Shown here: positions 37,983 to 45,966 of the stretch, in pieces
Position numbering within the stretch: the first letter of the stretch is position 1
How the letters are laid out: the number at the start of each line of letters is the position of its first letter
From: Bacteroidota bacterium
GTDB taxonomy: Bacteria > Bacteroidota > Bacteroidia > Chitinophagales > Saprospiraceae
Reading direction: 5' to 3'
Length of the DNA stretch: 64,000 nucleotides
Assembly (NCBI GenBank): GCA_003045895.1
Contig: PZPC01000014.1
Span: 1-64,000, forward strand
Translations under genes and position numbers: made by a program
The notes under the pieces: model-generated
What the model was told of the DNA's origin: nothing
The model's database searches: none
The model's input: the letters and a program-made list of their open reading frames with translations, nothing else

Positions 37983-39056
37983 CTAAACCCGTTCCTGGTT
38001 CATCACCTTTTCCTGGTGGTCAATCGATTCCTGGTGAATAGCACGCAGGAGGGTATTGACAAAGTTTTCACTGAGCCCCAGCACGCTGGCTTTCACCATC
38101 ATTTGATCCAGGATTTCATTCCAACGGGTGGTTTGCAGAATGGCAATATTGTTGCGCTTTTTGTATTCGCCAATCTGTTCGGAAGCCTGCATCCGGCGCC
38201 CGAGCAATTTCATCAGTTCATCATCCAGTTCGTCTATTTGTTGGCGCAGATCGTCAATATGAGCGAGATACACGGCGTCATCGGTGGTTTCCTGTCGCAG
38301 CACCAGGCTGGCCACCAATTCTTTGAAAACGGCTGGCGTAATCTGCTGGGCTGCGTCACTCCAGGCCTCGTCGGGACGGGGGTGAACTTCGGTCATGATA
38401 CCATCATAGTTGAGGTCCATCGCTTCCTGCGCTACGGCCTGCAGCAAATCCCGACGACCACAAATGTGGCTGTTGTCACAGATCATCATCAGATCCGGAA
38501 ACTGGCGCTTGAGATCAATGGCCAATTGCCAACGCGGAACATTCCGGTATTTGGTCTCCCCGTGGAAAGAAAACCCGCGGTGGATGACCCCTATTTTGGT
38601 TACCCCTGCTTTGTAAATCCGCTCGATGGCGCCAATCCACAACTGCAAGTCCGGATTGATGGGATTCTTGATCAGTACCGGAATATCCATACCACTAATA
38701 GCGTCGGCGATTTCCTGTACGGAGAAAGGGTTGACGGTGGTCCGGGCACCCAGCCACAGTACATCAACCCCGTATTTCAGGGCTTCGTAAACGTGTTCGG
38801 CTTTGGCTACTTCGGTGGTCACTTTCAGGCCGGTTTCTTCCTTCACGCGTTTCAGCCAACCGAGACCTTCCTTGCCCACGCCTTCGAATGCACCCGGGCG
38901 GGTACGTGGTTTCCAAATGCCGGCACGAAACAGGTCAATATTTTGCTCGGCCAACGCGCGGGCCGTAGCCATTACCTGTCCTTCGGTTTCTGCGCTGCAA
39001 GGCCCGGCAATGATGTAGGGACGCTTGAAGTCTTTCTTGATCGGTTCAAATTGCAT
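37983..39056 (-). CDS. Bifunctional DAHP synthase / chorismate mutase (type II)
   Basis: It joins the first step of the shikimate pathway (phosphoenolpyruvate plus erythrose 4-phosphate to DAHP) with chorismate to prephenate. Residues 1-255 form the AroA-beta/KDO8P-type DAHP synthase (AGPCSAE near 18, GIWKPRTRPGAFEG near 46, a DNSHICGRRD segment near 194). Residues 265-350 are an AroQ-type chorismate mutase helix bundle (DDLRQQIDELDDEL). The length of 357 aa is usual for this fusion in Bacteroidota. The fused mutase probably also gives feedback control by prephenate. It is the last gene of the attenuated operon, 17 nt after tyrA. Confidence 0.95.
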   Translation of the reverse strand: MQFEPIKKDFKRPYIIAGPCSAETEGQVMATARALAEQNIDLFRAGIWKPRTRPGAFEGVGKEGLGWLKRVKEETGLKVTTEVAKAEHVYEALKYGVDVLWLGARTTVNPFSVQEIADAISGMDIPVLIKNPINPDLQLWIGAIERIYKAGVTKIGVIHRGFSFHGETKYRNVPRWQLAIDLKRQFPDLMMICDNSHICGRRDLLQAVAQEAMDLNYDGIMTEVHPRPDEAWSDAAQQITPAVFKELVASLVLRQETTDDAVYLAHIDDLRQQIDELDDELMKLLGRRMQASEQIGEYKKRNNIAILQTTRWNEILDQMMVKASVLGLSENFVNTLLRAIHQESIDHQEKVMNQERV

Positions 39057-39073
39057 GGTCTATTAATTTGTCT

Positions 39074-39913
39074 TTATGAAATTATTTTTCTGATTTGATT
39101 AGCGGCTTCAATTTTCTGGTAGAAAGCAGCGAAGTCCTTTTTGATCAACAAACTCCGAAAGTGGGCCAACTGTTGGATGTGTTCATCCAGGACGTCCAGG
39201 ACATTGTCCCGGTTTTGGCGAAAAATCGGAATCCACATATCCGGCGAACTTTTGGCCAGGCGAACCGTGCTGCTGAAGCCCCCCCCGGCCAACTGAAAAA
39301 TCCGGTTCTCGTTGCGTTCTTTTTCCAGTACCGTCAGGGCCAACGCAAAAGAGCTGATGTGGGAAATATGCGACACGTAGGCGGTATGCACATCGTGCTC
39401 GGTGCTGTGGTAGTTGACCATGCGCATGGGGATACTTTCGTACAGGGCACTAACGAGTGCCAGGGCATCCTCGTCACTGTCTTCCACATCGCACAAGACC
39501 GTGCATTTGCCATCGTAAAGGTTCGGGACAGCAGCTTCGGGGCCACTGTATTCTGTTCCGGCCATGGGGTGGGTAGCTACCAGGCGGCCGCGTTTGGGGT
39601 GGTCTTTTACCGCTGCCAACAACTGCAATTTGGTGGATCCCACATCCATGACCACCTGCTGGTCTAGCTGGTCCAACACTTCGGGTAAAACCCGCAACAT
39701 GGCATCTACCGGAATGGCCAGAATGATCAGGTCCGATTGCGCTACCGCACTGGCCATATCCAGATCCACATCGATGATCCGTCGCCGGATCGCCTTGTCC
39801 AGGTTGTCCTGGCTGGCATCCACACCGATAATGTGATGAGCGAAACCGTTTTCTTTCAGCGTGATGGCCAGCGAACCGCCAATTAAGCCTACGCCTACTA
39901 TCGTTATTGTCAC
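39074..39913 (-). CDS. tyrA: Prephenate dehydrogenase
   Basis: This NAD(P)-dependent enzyme converts prephenate to 4-hydroxyphenylpyruvate for tyrosine synthesis. The 279-aa protein starts directly with the Rossmann GxGxxG motif (VGVGLIGGSLA). It includes the family's HPMAGTEYSG segment around residue 115 and a helical C-terminal dimerisation domain. There is no ACT domain, so allosteric control by tyrosine through that domain is not expected. It is the third gene of the operon, between the aminotransferase and DAHP synthase genes. Confidence 0.95.
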   Translation of the reverse strand: MTITIVGVGLIGGSLAITLKENGFAHHIIGVDASQDNLDKAIRRRIIDVDLDMASAVAQSDLIILAIPVDAMLRVLPEVLDQLDQQVVMDVGSTKLQLLAAVKDHPKRGRLVATHPMAGTEYSGPEAAVPNLYDGKCTVLCDVEDSDEDALALVSALYESIPMRMVNYHSTEHDVHTAYVSHISHISSFALALTVLEKERNENRIFQLAGGGFSSTVRLAKSSPDMWIPIFRQNRDNVLDVLDEHIQQLAHFRSLLIKKDFAAFYQKIEAANQIRKIIS

Positions 39914-39946
39914 AAGGATTAAATTTTAACCGTTAATAAAACACCT

Positions 39947-41158
39947 TTAAACTGCGGCTAACAAACCCGCTTTGATCCGCTGCCGGGCTTCTTCCAGCAC
40001 CTCCACCGGACTACACAAGGCAATGCGGACATACGGATTGCCGGCGTGGCCAAATATGCCACCTGGCGTCAGGAAAACCCCGGAACGAGCGAGTATCTCA
40101 TCCGTCAGGGCGTAGCCATCTTCGTACGTGTCGGGTACGGCAGCCCAAACGAACATGCCCACCTGACGGGCATTGATCTGGCAACCCAAATCCTGGAGTA
40201 TTTCTACGGCCTTGAGTCGGCGTTGCCGATAAATGGCGTTTTGTTCCTGGTACCACTCCGGCGGAAGTGCCAGGGCCGTGATGGCGGCCAATTGCAACGG
40301 TTTGAACATGCCGGAATCCATGTTGCTCTTGAAGCGCAGTACCGTTTGTAAACAAGCGGCATCGCCTGCCAACATACCCACCCGCCAGCCCGCCATGTTG
40401 TGGGCCTTGCTCAGGGAGTTCAGCTCCAGGGCAACCGCTTTGGCCCCCGGCACAGCCAGGATGCTCAGCGGCTCATCGTTGAGGATGAAGGCGTAGGGGT
40501 TGTCATTGACCACTAAAATACCGTGGGTCTGCGCAAAAGACACCAAATCTTGAAAGAAGTCCAGGCGAGCCGCGGTACCCGTAGGCATATGCGGGTAGTT
40601 GACCCACATCAGCTTGACCTTGCTGAGATCCTGTTGGGCCAGCATGTTCAGGTCTGGAAACCAGTTCTTATCGGCAGCCAGCTCGTATTCACGTACCTTA
40701 CCACCAGCCAGCTCCGTAGCCGAACGGTAAGTGGGGTAGCCCGGATTGGGTACCAGGACCTCATCCCCGGCATTGAGAAAAGCCATGCTGATGTGCATGA
40801 TGCCTTCCTTGGAGCCCATCAGCGGAAGGATCTCATTGGCAGGATTCAACGCCACCTGAAAATAACGATCGTACCAGTCGGCGAAGGCCTGCCGCAATTC
40901 CGGCAATCCTTGATAAGACTGGTAATTGTGGTTCTGCTGGTGGCCACTGGCTTCCTGAAGCGTCCTGATAACCGACGGATGAGGAGCCAGATCAGGGCTG
41001 CCAATCCCTAAATTGATAATGTCTTTTCCCGCTGCCCGCAACTCAGCAATCTCCCTCAGCTTGCGGGAAAAATAGTATTCTTCTACCTGTCCCAGGCGTT
41101 GCGCCGGTGAGATCATCGTTGCCATCGGTTTGCTCGTCGTTGTCATTGTTGTTTCCAT
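39947..41158 (-). CDS. PLP-dependent class I/II aminotransferase
   Basis: It is probably the transaminase that completes phenylalanine and tyrosine synthesis from their keto acids; this rests on its position between pheA and tyrA. The 403-aa fold type I protein has the Schiff-base Lys in the NSLSKAHNMAGWR segment (near residue 240). It also has the NPGYPTY motif and the C-terminal Arg region (PYVRIAL). Related sequences are often labelled aspartate or LL-diaminopimelate aminotransferase. The start is chosen at the ATG at 41158; a longer frame would begin with TTG at 41170. Further in-frame ATG codons downstream are possible starts. Confidence 0.9.
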   Translation of the reverse strand: METTMTTTSKPMATMISPAQRLGQVEEYYFSRKLREIAELRAAGKDIINLGIGSPDLAPHPSVIRTLQEASGHQQNHNYQSYQGLPELRQAFADWYDRYFQVALNPANEILPLMGSKEGIMHISMAFLNAGDEVLVPNPGYPTYRSATELAGGKVREYELAADKNWFPDLNMLAQQDLSKVKLMWVNYPHMPTGTAARLDFFQDLVSFAQTHGILVVNDNPYAFILNDEPLSILAVPGAKAVALELNSLSKAHNMAGWRVGMLAGDAACLQTVLRFKSNMDSGMFKPLQLAAITALALPPEWYQEQNAIYRQRRLKAVEILQDLGCQINARQVGMFVWAAVPDTYEDGYALTDEILARSGVFLTPGGIFGHAGNPYVRIALCSPVEVLEEARQRIKAGLLAAV

Positions 41159-41199
41159 TTTAAGTACCAAACATTCGCGTTATTTCCTTGCTGATGGGG

Positions 41200-42096
41200 T
41201 TACACCTCTTGCTTCTCTCCTTCCGGATAAGCGCCCATGAGGTACAATTCCCGCGTAATGGGCCGGATGGCATCAATAGCCTGCTGCCAGGTTCGGTCGC
41301 CCTGCACAACAAAGTCGACAAAGAAGCGGTATTCCCAGGGCCGGCCAATGATGGGTGCCGATTGGATCTTGGTTAAATTCACCTGATAAGCGGCCAATAC
41401 GGCCAGGGTTTGATAAAGGCTACCCACTTCGTGATCCACCGTAAAACTCAGGGAAATTTTATTGGAATCGTCCTGTTCCAGTATGTGATCACCCGATTGT
41501 TCCAGGACCAAAAAGCGGGTATGGTTCTGCTTATTAGTTTCGATACCAGCCGCCAGGATGTCCAATCCGTATAAACCAGCGGCCTGGCTCGAAGCGATGG
41601 CTCCAATGTGCTGCCATTGGTTCTCCATTACCTCGCGGGCGCTGAGCGCGGTATCGACGGTTTCTACCAGGTGGATATGCGGGTATTGGAAAAAAAATTG
41701 GCGGCACTGTTCAATGGCAACGGGGTGCGAATGCACTTCTTTGAGGTCCTCGATCCGTACCCCCGGCAGGGTCAGCAGGTTTTGCTCAATCCGCAGGAAA
41801 ACCTCGCCCGTGATCTGGACCTTGCTCTCCAGTAACAGCCGGTAATTGGCCATCAGGCTGCCAGCCAGGGTGTTTTCAATGGCCATGAGCCCCGCATCGG
41901 TGGTTTCACCCCGTTCAATAGCGGCGATGAGCTCCGCAAAAGTGTGGGCGGGTACTATTTCCAGGTCGCGGTTCGCAAAAAACTGGCGGGCCGCGATCTC
42001 GTGAAAGGCACCGGCGTAGCCTTGAATGCCTACCCGCAGTAAGCCCGTAGTTTCCTTGTTTGCCAGCGCCAGCGGGGCACCAATAGTCGTCTGCAT
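41200..42096 (-). CDS. pheA: Prephenate dehydratase
   Basis: It converts prephenate to phenylpyruvate for phenylalanine synthesis. The 298-aa protein has the periplasmic-binding-like catalytic domain (GxxGAFHEIAA near 28, IENTLAGS near 75, and the catalytic TRF motif in HTRFLVLE near 187). A C-terminal ACT domain (about 205-285) begins with a GSLYQTL segment. The usual ESRP phenylalanine-binding motif is altered to QSAP, so feedback binding may differ. It is the first structural gene of the operon. Its ATG lies 11 nt beyond the second attenuator terminator of the leader. Confidence 0.95.
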   Translation of the reverse strand: MQTTIGAPLALANKETTGLLRVGIQGYAGAFHEIAARQFFANRDLEIVPAHTFAELIAAIERGETTDAGLMAIENTLAGSLMANYRLLLESKVQITGEVFLRIEQNLLTLPGVRIEDLKEVHSHPVAIEQCRQFFFQYPHIHLVETVDTALSAREVMENQWQHIGAIASSQAAGLYGLDILAAGIETNKQNHTRFLVLEQSGDHILEQDDSNKISLSFTVDHEVGSLYQTLAVLAAYQVNLTKIQSAPIIGRPWEYRFFVDFVVQGDRTWQQAIDAIRPITRELYLMGAYPEGEKQEV

Positions 42097-42106
42097 AAGT
42101 TCGGTA

Positions 42107-42141
42107 TTAAAACAAAAATGTCCCGTGGTGACGGGACATTT
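42107..42141 (-). terminator. Attenuator terminator 2, directly before pheA
   Basis: A perfect 11-bp stem (42131-42141 with 42116-42126) has a 4-nt loop and is followed on the minus strand by TTTTTGTTTT-like sequence. It lies between the second leader peptide and the pheA start, so it would end transcription before the operon unless an antiterminator forms. Confidence 0.85.
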
Positions 42142-42175
42142 AGTTATGATTAAAATTAGTCATACCCAAATACCC
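42107..42175 (-). promoter_or_regulatory. Attenuator 2: antiterminator/terminator switch
   Basis: The segment GGGTATTT (42175-42168 on the minus strand) begins 2 nt after the stop of leader peptide 2. It can pair over 8 positions, including two G-U pairs, with AAATGTCC (42141-42134), the 5' arm of terminator 2. A ribosome at the stop codon would cover it and allow termination; a ribosome stalled on the aromatic codons would leave it free. The pairing was worked out by eye. Confidence 0.6.
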
Positions 42176-42176
42176 T

Positions 42177-42245
42177 CTACGTTTTTACGTAAAAGAAATA
42201 GTTGCTAAAAAAATAATAGCGCCCGGTGGTGGTATGATTTGGCAT
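42177..42245 (-). CDS. Aromatic leader peptide 2 (22 aa)
   Basis: An ATG at 42245 opens a 22-codon frame ending in TAG. Eight residues are aromatic, in two runs, YYFF (codons 10-13) and YFFY (codons 16-19). The run codons are TAT TAT TTT TTT and TAT TTC TTT TAC, so the bias is not merely low GC. It starts 6 nt after the T tract of terminator 1. Like other attenuator peptides it would act by where the ribosome stops, not as a protein. No separate promoter is seen for it. Confidence 0.8.
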   Translation of the reverse strand: MPNHTTTGRYYFFSNYFFYVKT

Positions 42246-42250
42246 AAGCT

Positions 42251-42283
42251 TAAAATAAAAATGGTCCCGCTCTTGCGGAACCA
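42251..42283 (-). terminator. Attenuator terminator 1
   Basis: A 9-bp stem with one G-U pair (42275-42283 with 42262-42270) has a 4-nt loop. On the minus strand it is followed by TTTTTATTTT. It lies 50 nt past the stop of leader peptide 1 and just before leader peptide 2. Confidence 0.85.
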
Positions 42284-42349
42284 CCTTTTATCACTTTATT
42301 TTCTGATTCTTGAAGCAATAACGGTAGTTCCTTTATGCCGTGGCATAAA
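42251..42349 (-). promoter_or_regulatory. Attenuator 1: pause hairpin and antiterminator/terminator switch
   Basis: On the minus strand an 8-bp hairpin (42349-42332) overlaps the last codons of leader peptide 1. Next to it, GGAACTACC (42331-42323) can pair with GGTGGTTCC (42285-42277), the 5' side of terminator 1, over 9 positions with one G-U pair. A ribosome reaching the leader stop codon (42335-42333) would cover this segment and permit termination. One stalled at the Phe/Tyr codons (42371-42360 or 42350-42345) would leave it free to antiterminate. Confidence 0.7.
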
Positions 42350-42389
42350 AACAGCAACCAAAATAGTAAAAGCTATTGCTAGAAGACAT
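42333..42389 (-). CDS. Aromatic leader peptide 1 (18 aa)
   Basis: An ATG at 42389 opens an 18-codon frame ending in TAA. Six residues are Phe or Tyr: FYYF at codons 7-10 and FY at codons 14-15, with two Cys between. The frame begins about 20 nt after the predicted transcription start of a complete promoter and precedes an intrinsic terminator. This is the layout of classic amino-acid attenuators such as pheL. The mixed Phe and Tyr codons fit an operon that makes both amino acids. Confidence 0.82.
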   Translation of the reverse strand: MSSSNSFYYFGCCFYATA

Positions 42390-42416
42390 CTTTGTTATTG
42401 TTTGATTAGAACGAAA

Positions 42417-42447
42417 CAAACGTAGAGAATAAATCTAGTTTCCACAA
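42417..42447 (-). promoter_or_regulatory. Promoter of the aromatic amino-acid operon
   Basis: On the minus strand a TTG (42447-42445), a 20-nt spacer and an exact TACGTTTG (42424-42417) form a complete Bacteroidota promoter. Transcription should start near 42410, giving a leader of about 310 nt before pheA. Confidence 0.8.
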
Positions 42448-42540
42448 GTAATTCCAGATAAAACAAAAAAAAACAAATGATCGTTCGTACGTATAAGTAT
42501 TTGAGCACTAAGCTACGAGCAGCGCTTTTCACTCCACTAA

Positions 42541-43224
42541 TTAAACGGCTCCCATAGCGCCCAATAGCTCCGACAAGGTTGTATTGAGGGTGGCAATGGC
42601 TTCGTGGAGTCGCCAGTTTTCTCGCTGGCGGCGTTCGACGTAATTGCTAATCGCCCGAATTTGCAAAAAAGGCGTCTGACTGGTCGTAGCCGCCAGGAAG
42701 AAAGCAGCTCCTTCCATCGTCTCCACCTGCGCGAAAGGATATTGTTGGCGCAATTGGGCAATACTGGCATCCTCGCCGTGCACCTTATTCACACTGATGC
42801 CGTGTACCTGGGGCAAGAATGCCCGCGCTACTTCCGGCTGGTTCCAAATGCGCCCCTGGTGAAAGGGAGGGACATTCCCGTCTACCAGCCCCATGTCCAT
42901 TACGCTGGCAAATCGGCCATCTGCTTCTTCGACGCCCAGATCGGCAAAACACTCGGAAACGACCTCTACCACCTGGCCCAGTTCCAACTGGCGATCAAGT
43001 GCGCCGGCTACGCCGGCCTGGAGGAGCCAATCGTACTTGTTCTGCCCCAACCGGAAGCCCAGGGCACAAGCCGCAAGCGGTAAACCCACCCCGGAAATGA
43101 GCACTTCCACCGTCAGCGTGGGCCAGTGAAAAACGAGCGGCTCTTTTTCTTTCCCGGCTTGTCGCCAGGTGGCTAATAAGGGCGCAATTTCGTAGGGTGT
43201 TGCGGATACAAGAAGAATGGTCAT
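42541..43224 (-). CDS. mqnB: Futalosine hydrolase
   Basis: It cleaves futalosine to dehypoxanthine futalosine and hypoxanthine in the chorismate-derived menaquinone pathway. The 227-aa protein is a nucleoside phosphorylase/MTAN-fold enzyme. It has an early VGLPLAA segment, a substrate-loop METMEGAA-type motif (VETMEGAAFF near residue 168) and an IRAISNYVERR segment near 190, characteristic of MqnB as opposed to MTA/SAH nucleosidase. It follows the large membrane-anchored gene after 4 nt. It ends about 95 nt before the promoter of the aromatic operon. Menaquinol from this pathway would feed the alternative complex III at the end of the window. Confidence 0.9.
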   Translation of the reverse strand: MTILLVSATPYEIAPLLATWRQAGKEKEPLVFHWPTLTVEVLISGVGLPLAACALGFRLGQNKYDWLLQAGVAGALDRQLELGQVVEVVSECFADLGVEEADGRFASVMDMGLVDGNVPPFHQGRIWNQPEVARAFLPQVHGISVNKVHGEDASIAQLRQQYPFAQVETMEGAAFFLAATTSQTPFLQIRAISNYVERRQRENWRLHEAIATLNTTLSELLGAMGAV

Positions 43225-43228
43225 GGTT

Positions 43229-45784
43229 CTATTTTTCCACCATTATTAAATCATAGCAATACAACGTATTGTCGAGTTGGGTCAACAACTGATAACCCGT
43301 AGCAGCGGTTCCGATCAGGTAGGCAGCCTTCTCTCCTGCTAACGGGCAACCCGGAAAAAGCTGACCATTCCCGTCGAGCAGCCAGATTTTCTTTTCCTGC
43401 GCTTGCATGGCTATTACGCCCAGGGGAGCTGCAGCTATGAGTGTATCAGGCTGGAGTGGCAATTGGTACTGCCACCGCTCCTTCAATTGCTGTCCCTGGT
43501 AGCCAAAAAGATGAACCAGCGTACCGCGTTGGGCTACAAAATCACCGCGATCATCCCCCCAGATGGACAGGTAAGCAAAATGATCAATCGGCCCCCGCCC
43601 TAAGGAAACAGGACGGGCCTTACCGTCCCGACCCCAAACCGCTACCCGGCCTCCTGGCTCCGCCAATACCAGTTGAAAATCGGCAGGTTGCTCCCCCTGC
43701 AACAACCAGCCTGGCGACCCTACGTAATTACTGGCCGGAGCAGGAAGCTGAAAGGACAATTTCCCTTGCCGGTCAAACACCTGCCAGCCCTTGGTTTTTT
43801 CACTAACAACCAATAAATCCGCTGCTGACAATTGCAGGTGTTGTACCGACTGTACGGCTCCGCCGCCGGCACCTAATGCTACGGGCCAGCCGGGCAAGGG
43901 ATTGCCATCTATTTCCACCAAAAAAAGTTTTCCGGCAGCAGTAGCGAAACTTACCACTTCGTTATTGACCAGGGAATAAGGAAACAAGGTAAGGCCGGAC
44001 ACGGGTGCACAATCCGCTAATACGGCTGGCGAAAGCGATTCGCCGTTTTCGTTCCAAACGTGGAGCGCCTTACGGGAGGTTGCCAGCCAACGCTCCTCAG
44101 ACTGCGCATCGCCACCTATCTGCCATACCGGACCATAAAGTGGCGGATACCCCTCGGCCGTCCAGCGAATACGGCCATCTAAATCCAAGGCCCAGATCCT
44201 CCCCTGGTCATCCTGTGCTAAAGCACCAATCAATGTAGGAGATTCGTGTCCGCGCACCGGAAGAAGTTGAACCTGTTCCGCGGTAGGCAGCGCGAGTGTC
44301 CAGCGAATAATTGCCGTTTGTCGGGCTGGTGCGGGCTGCACAACACCTTGCAGTTGCCACCAATGATCACCCATGGATTGCGCCTGATACAACAGGCAAC
44401 CAGCGGTACGCCAGGCCGCTGCCGGAAACAGCAGCTGCAACAGATTGGCGGCAGCATTTGGTGCTGGATTCCAACAAGAAAACCCCTGAATATCACTTTG
44501 TCGATCCAGCGGAAGAGCCGTGCGCAACCGCAGAAAATGTTCCTGCGTCGGCAAGCTGCCACTACTCAGAAAATAGTCCAGGTAGCGCTCCATATCTTCC
44601 CGAAAAATGCTGACGACCAGCGCACCTGGAATTTCACACACCCAAGGTTGCCAAACCCGGCGATCACTCAGCGCCATCAGGGAACCCGCCTCCCGAAATT
44701 GCTGCAGTTCAAAAAATTGGTAATTCACCCGATCCAACAACAGCGCGTTGCGGCCAATAGCCTGGCGAAAGGCCTGGTAAGCAGTACTGTCTCCAATCGG
44801 TAAAACCCAAATACTGGGATGGAGGCGGGTAGGGCTGGCAGGTATATCCAGGTTCATTTCCCAGGCGCCGGGTGCCAGCCAGGTGGCTATATTGTTCTCC
44901 CAATCCGCCTTTACCACTGGTAAACTATTTTTCAGACACAAGGGCTGGCAACTGCGCACCAATTCGGGTACGGCATCCCAGGCCGCAGCAGACCCATTGG
45001 AAACCAAATCGACGGGAGCACTAATCACTGCCTGGAAGCTGGCCTGGTCCTCCGTGCCAACAATATTCATGACGGCCCAGGTTGTGCCAGAATTGGCGGA
45101 AAAAAGTTGTTGATCCGGTAGCCAACCGGCCGGTAAAGCTTCTCCATCAGCAGCTTGCCGGATGATCAGTTGATAATCGCCTGGCGCCCAGGCCTTGCTC
45201 TTTTTATAGCCTTTCCGAAAAGTAGGATCATCCTGCCAGGAAGCTATCTTTCCCTGCATGGCTAACAACGCGTTTTCCAACTGAAAAGGGTAACGACCGA
45301 TTACCAATAAATTCTGGTAACGCGCAAAATAAACGGGATTGTCCGTGGCTAAGCCAAACGAATAAATTTCCCCATTGCCAAAACCGAGCGTGGGGCCATA
45401 CTGCTCCGGCTGCCAGGCGGTTGATAATCCACTACTGGAACTCCCAATAAATGTGTAAGTCAATTCGGCGACATCTTTACCCATTTGCGGCAACAGCCAC
45501 CAATCCTCCCAGTCTACAGCCTGCCTCAATCCGATCGTATCCAGAAATTTTCCGACTACCGCAACATCCAAATCCCAGGGTTGTCCCGTAGTTAAAGCAG
45601 TGGAATCCGGCGCCAGTTGCGGCAAGCGGATCAGTAAACTGGCTGATTCAGAAACTGCGGAGAACGGAATGACCCGATCAAACGGCAACCGGTATTCGGA
45701 TCGCAACAGCCAGCAATAGACCATCGCGCCGAGTCCAAGACCAATCAATAACCAAAATAATTTTCTACGGGTAAACAATGGCAA
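43229..45784 (-). CDS. Large membrane-anchored protein of unknown function with a propeller-like C-terminal part
   Basis: I cannot place this 851-aa protein in a family. It has one N-terminal membrane helix (residues 8-27) after a basic RRK segment, so most of it should lie outside the cytoplasm. Residues 30-500 are beta-rich, with many Trp. Residues 520-850 show repeated short blocks ending in G-x-x-x-PGWP-type or WALDLDGR-type turns (LDGRIRW, IDGNPLPGWPV, LDGNGQLFPGCPL). These resemble PQQ/WD40-like beta-propeller blades. The apparent start is a TTG; no in-frame ATG lies close upstream. It is 4 nt upstream of mqnB and surely co-transcribed with it, though no link to menaquinone is known. 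Confidence 0.65.
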   Translation of the reverse strand: MPLFTRRKLFWLLIGLGLGAMVYCWLLRSEYRLPFDRVIPFSAVSESASLLIRLPQLAPDSTALTTGQPWDLDVAVVGKFLDTIGLRQAVDWEDWWLLPQMGKDVAELTYTFIGSSSSGLSTAWQPEQYGPTLGFGNGEIYSFGLATDNPVYFARYQNLLVIGRYPFQLENALLAMQGKIASWQDDPTFRKGYKKSKAWAPGDYQLIIRQAADGEALPAGWLPDQQLFSANSGTTWAVMNIVGTEDQASFQAVISAPVDLVSNGSAAAWDAVPELVRSCQPLCLKNSLPVVKADWENNIATWLAPGAWEMNLDIPASPTRLHPSIWVLPIGDSTAYQAFRQAIGRNALLLDRVNYQFFELQQFREAGSLMALSDRRVWQPWVCEIPGALVVSIFREDMERYLDYFLSSGSLPTQEHFLRLRTALPLDRQSDIQGFSCWNPAPNAAANLLQLLFPAAAWRTAGCLLYQAQSMGDHWWQLQGVVQPAPARQTAIIRWTLALPTAEQVQLLPVRGHESPTLIGALAQDDQGRIWALDLDGRIRWTAEGYPPLYGPVWQIGGDAQSEERWLATSRKALHVWNENGESLSPAVLADCAPVSGLTLFPYSLVNNEVVSFATAAGKLFLVEIDGNPLPGWPVALGAGGGAVQSVQHLQLSAADLLVVSEKTKGWQVFDRQGKLSFQLPAPASNYVGSPGWLLQGEQPADFQLVLAEPGGRVAVWGRDGKARPVSLGRGPIDHFAYLSIWGDDRGDFVAQRGTLVHLFGYQGQQLKERWQYQLPLQPDTLIAAAPLGVIAMQAQEKKIWLLDGNGQLFPGCPLAGEKAAYLIGTAATGYQLLTQLDNTLYCYDLIMVEK

Positions 45785-45966
45785 GATGTTACTTAGAATG
45801 ATGACAGACGTCTTTATCTGGTAAGATTACTTTATTTGCCGATAATTTAAGATATTTACGCTCAATTAAATGGATTATCTGAATACGTACTTTTTCTTCA
45901 AAAACTTACCCGCTCGGAAAGATCCCTAAAGGTCCCAATAAAACATCCGAATTTAATTTACATCAC

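Noticed and set aside
42251-42300. The terminator 1 arm GGTGGTTCCGC resembles the T-box sequence of tRNA-sensing riboswitches.
   Set aside because: The transcript upstream is only about 120 nt, too short for a normal stem I with specifier loop. I see no specifier or AG-bulge motifs, and the antiterminator pairs straight across without the T-box bulge. The aromatic reading frame explains the region better.
42234-42425. A 63-codon plus-strand frame across the leader region.
   Set aside because: It is the complement of the attenuator, has no promoter or recognisable domain, and its composition follows from the hairpins and T tracts.
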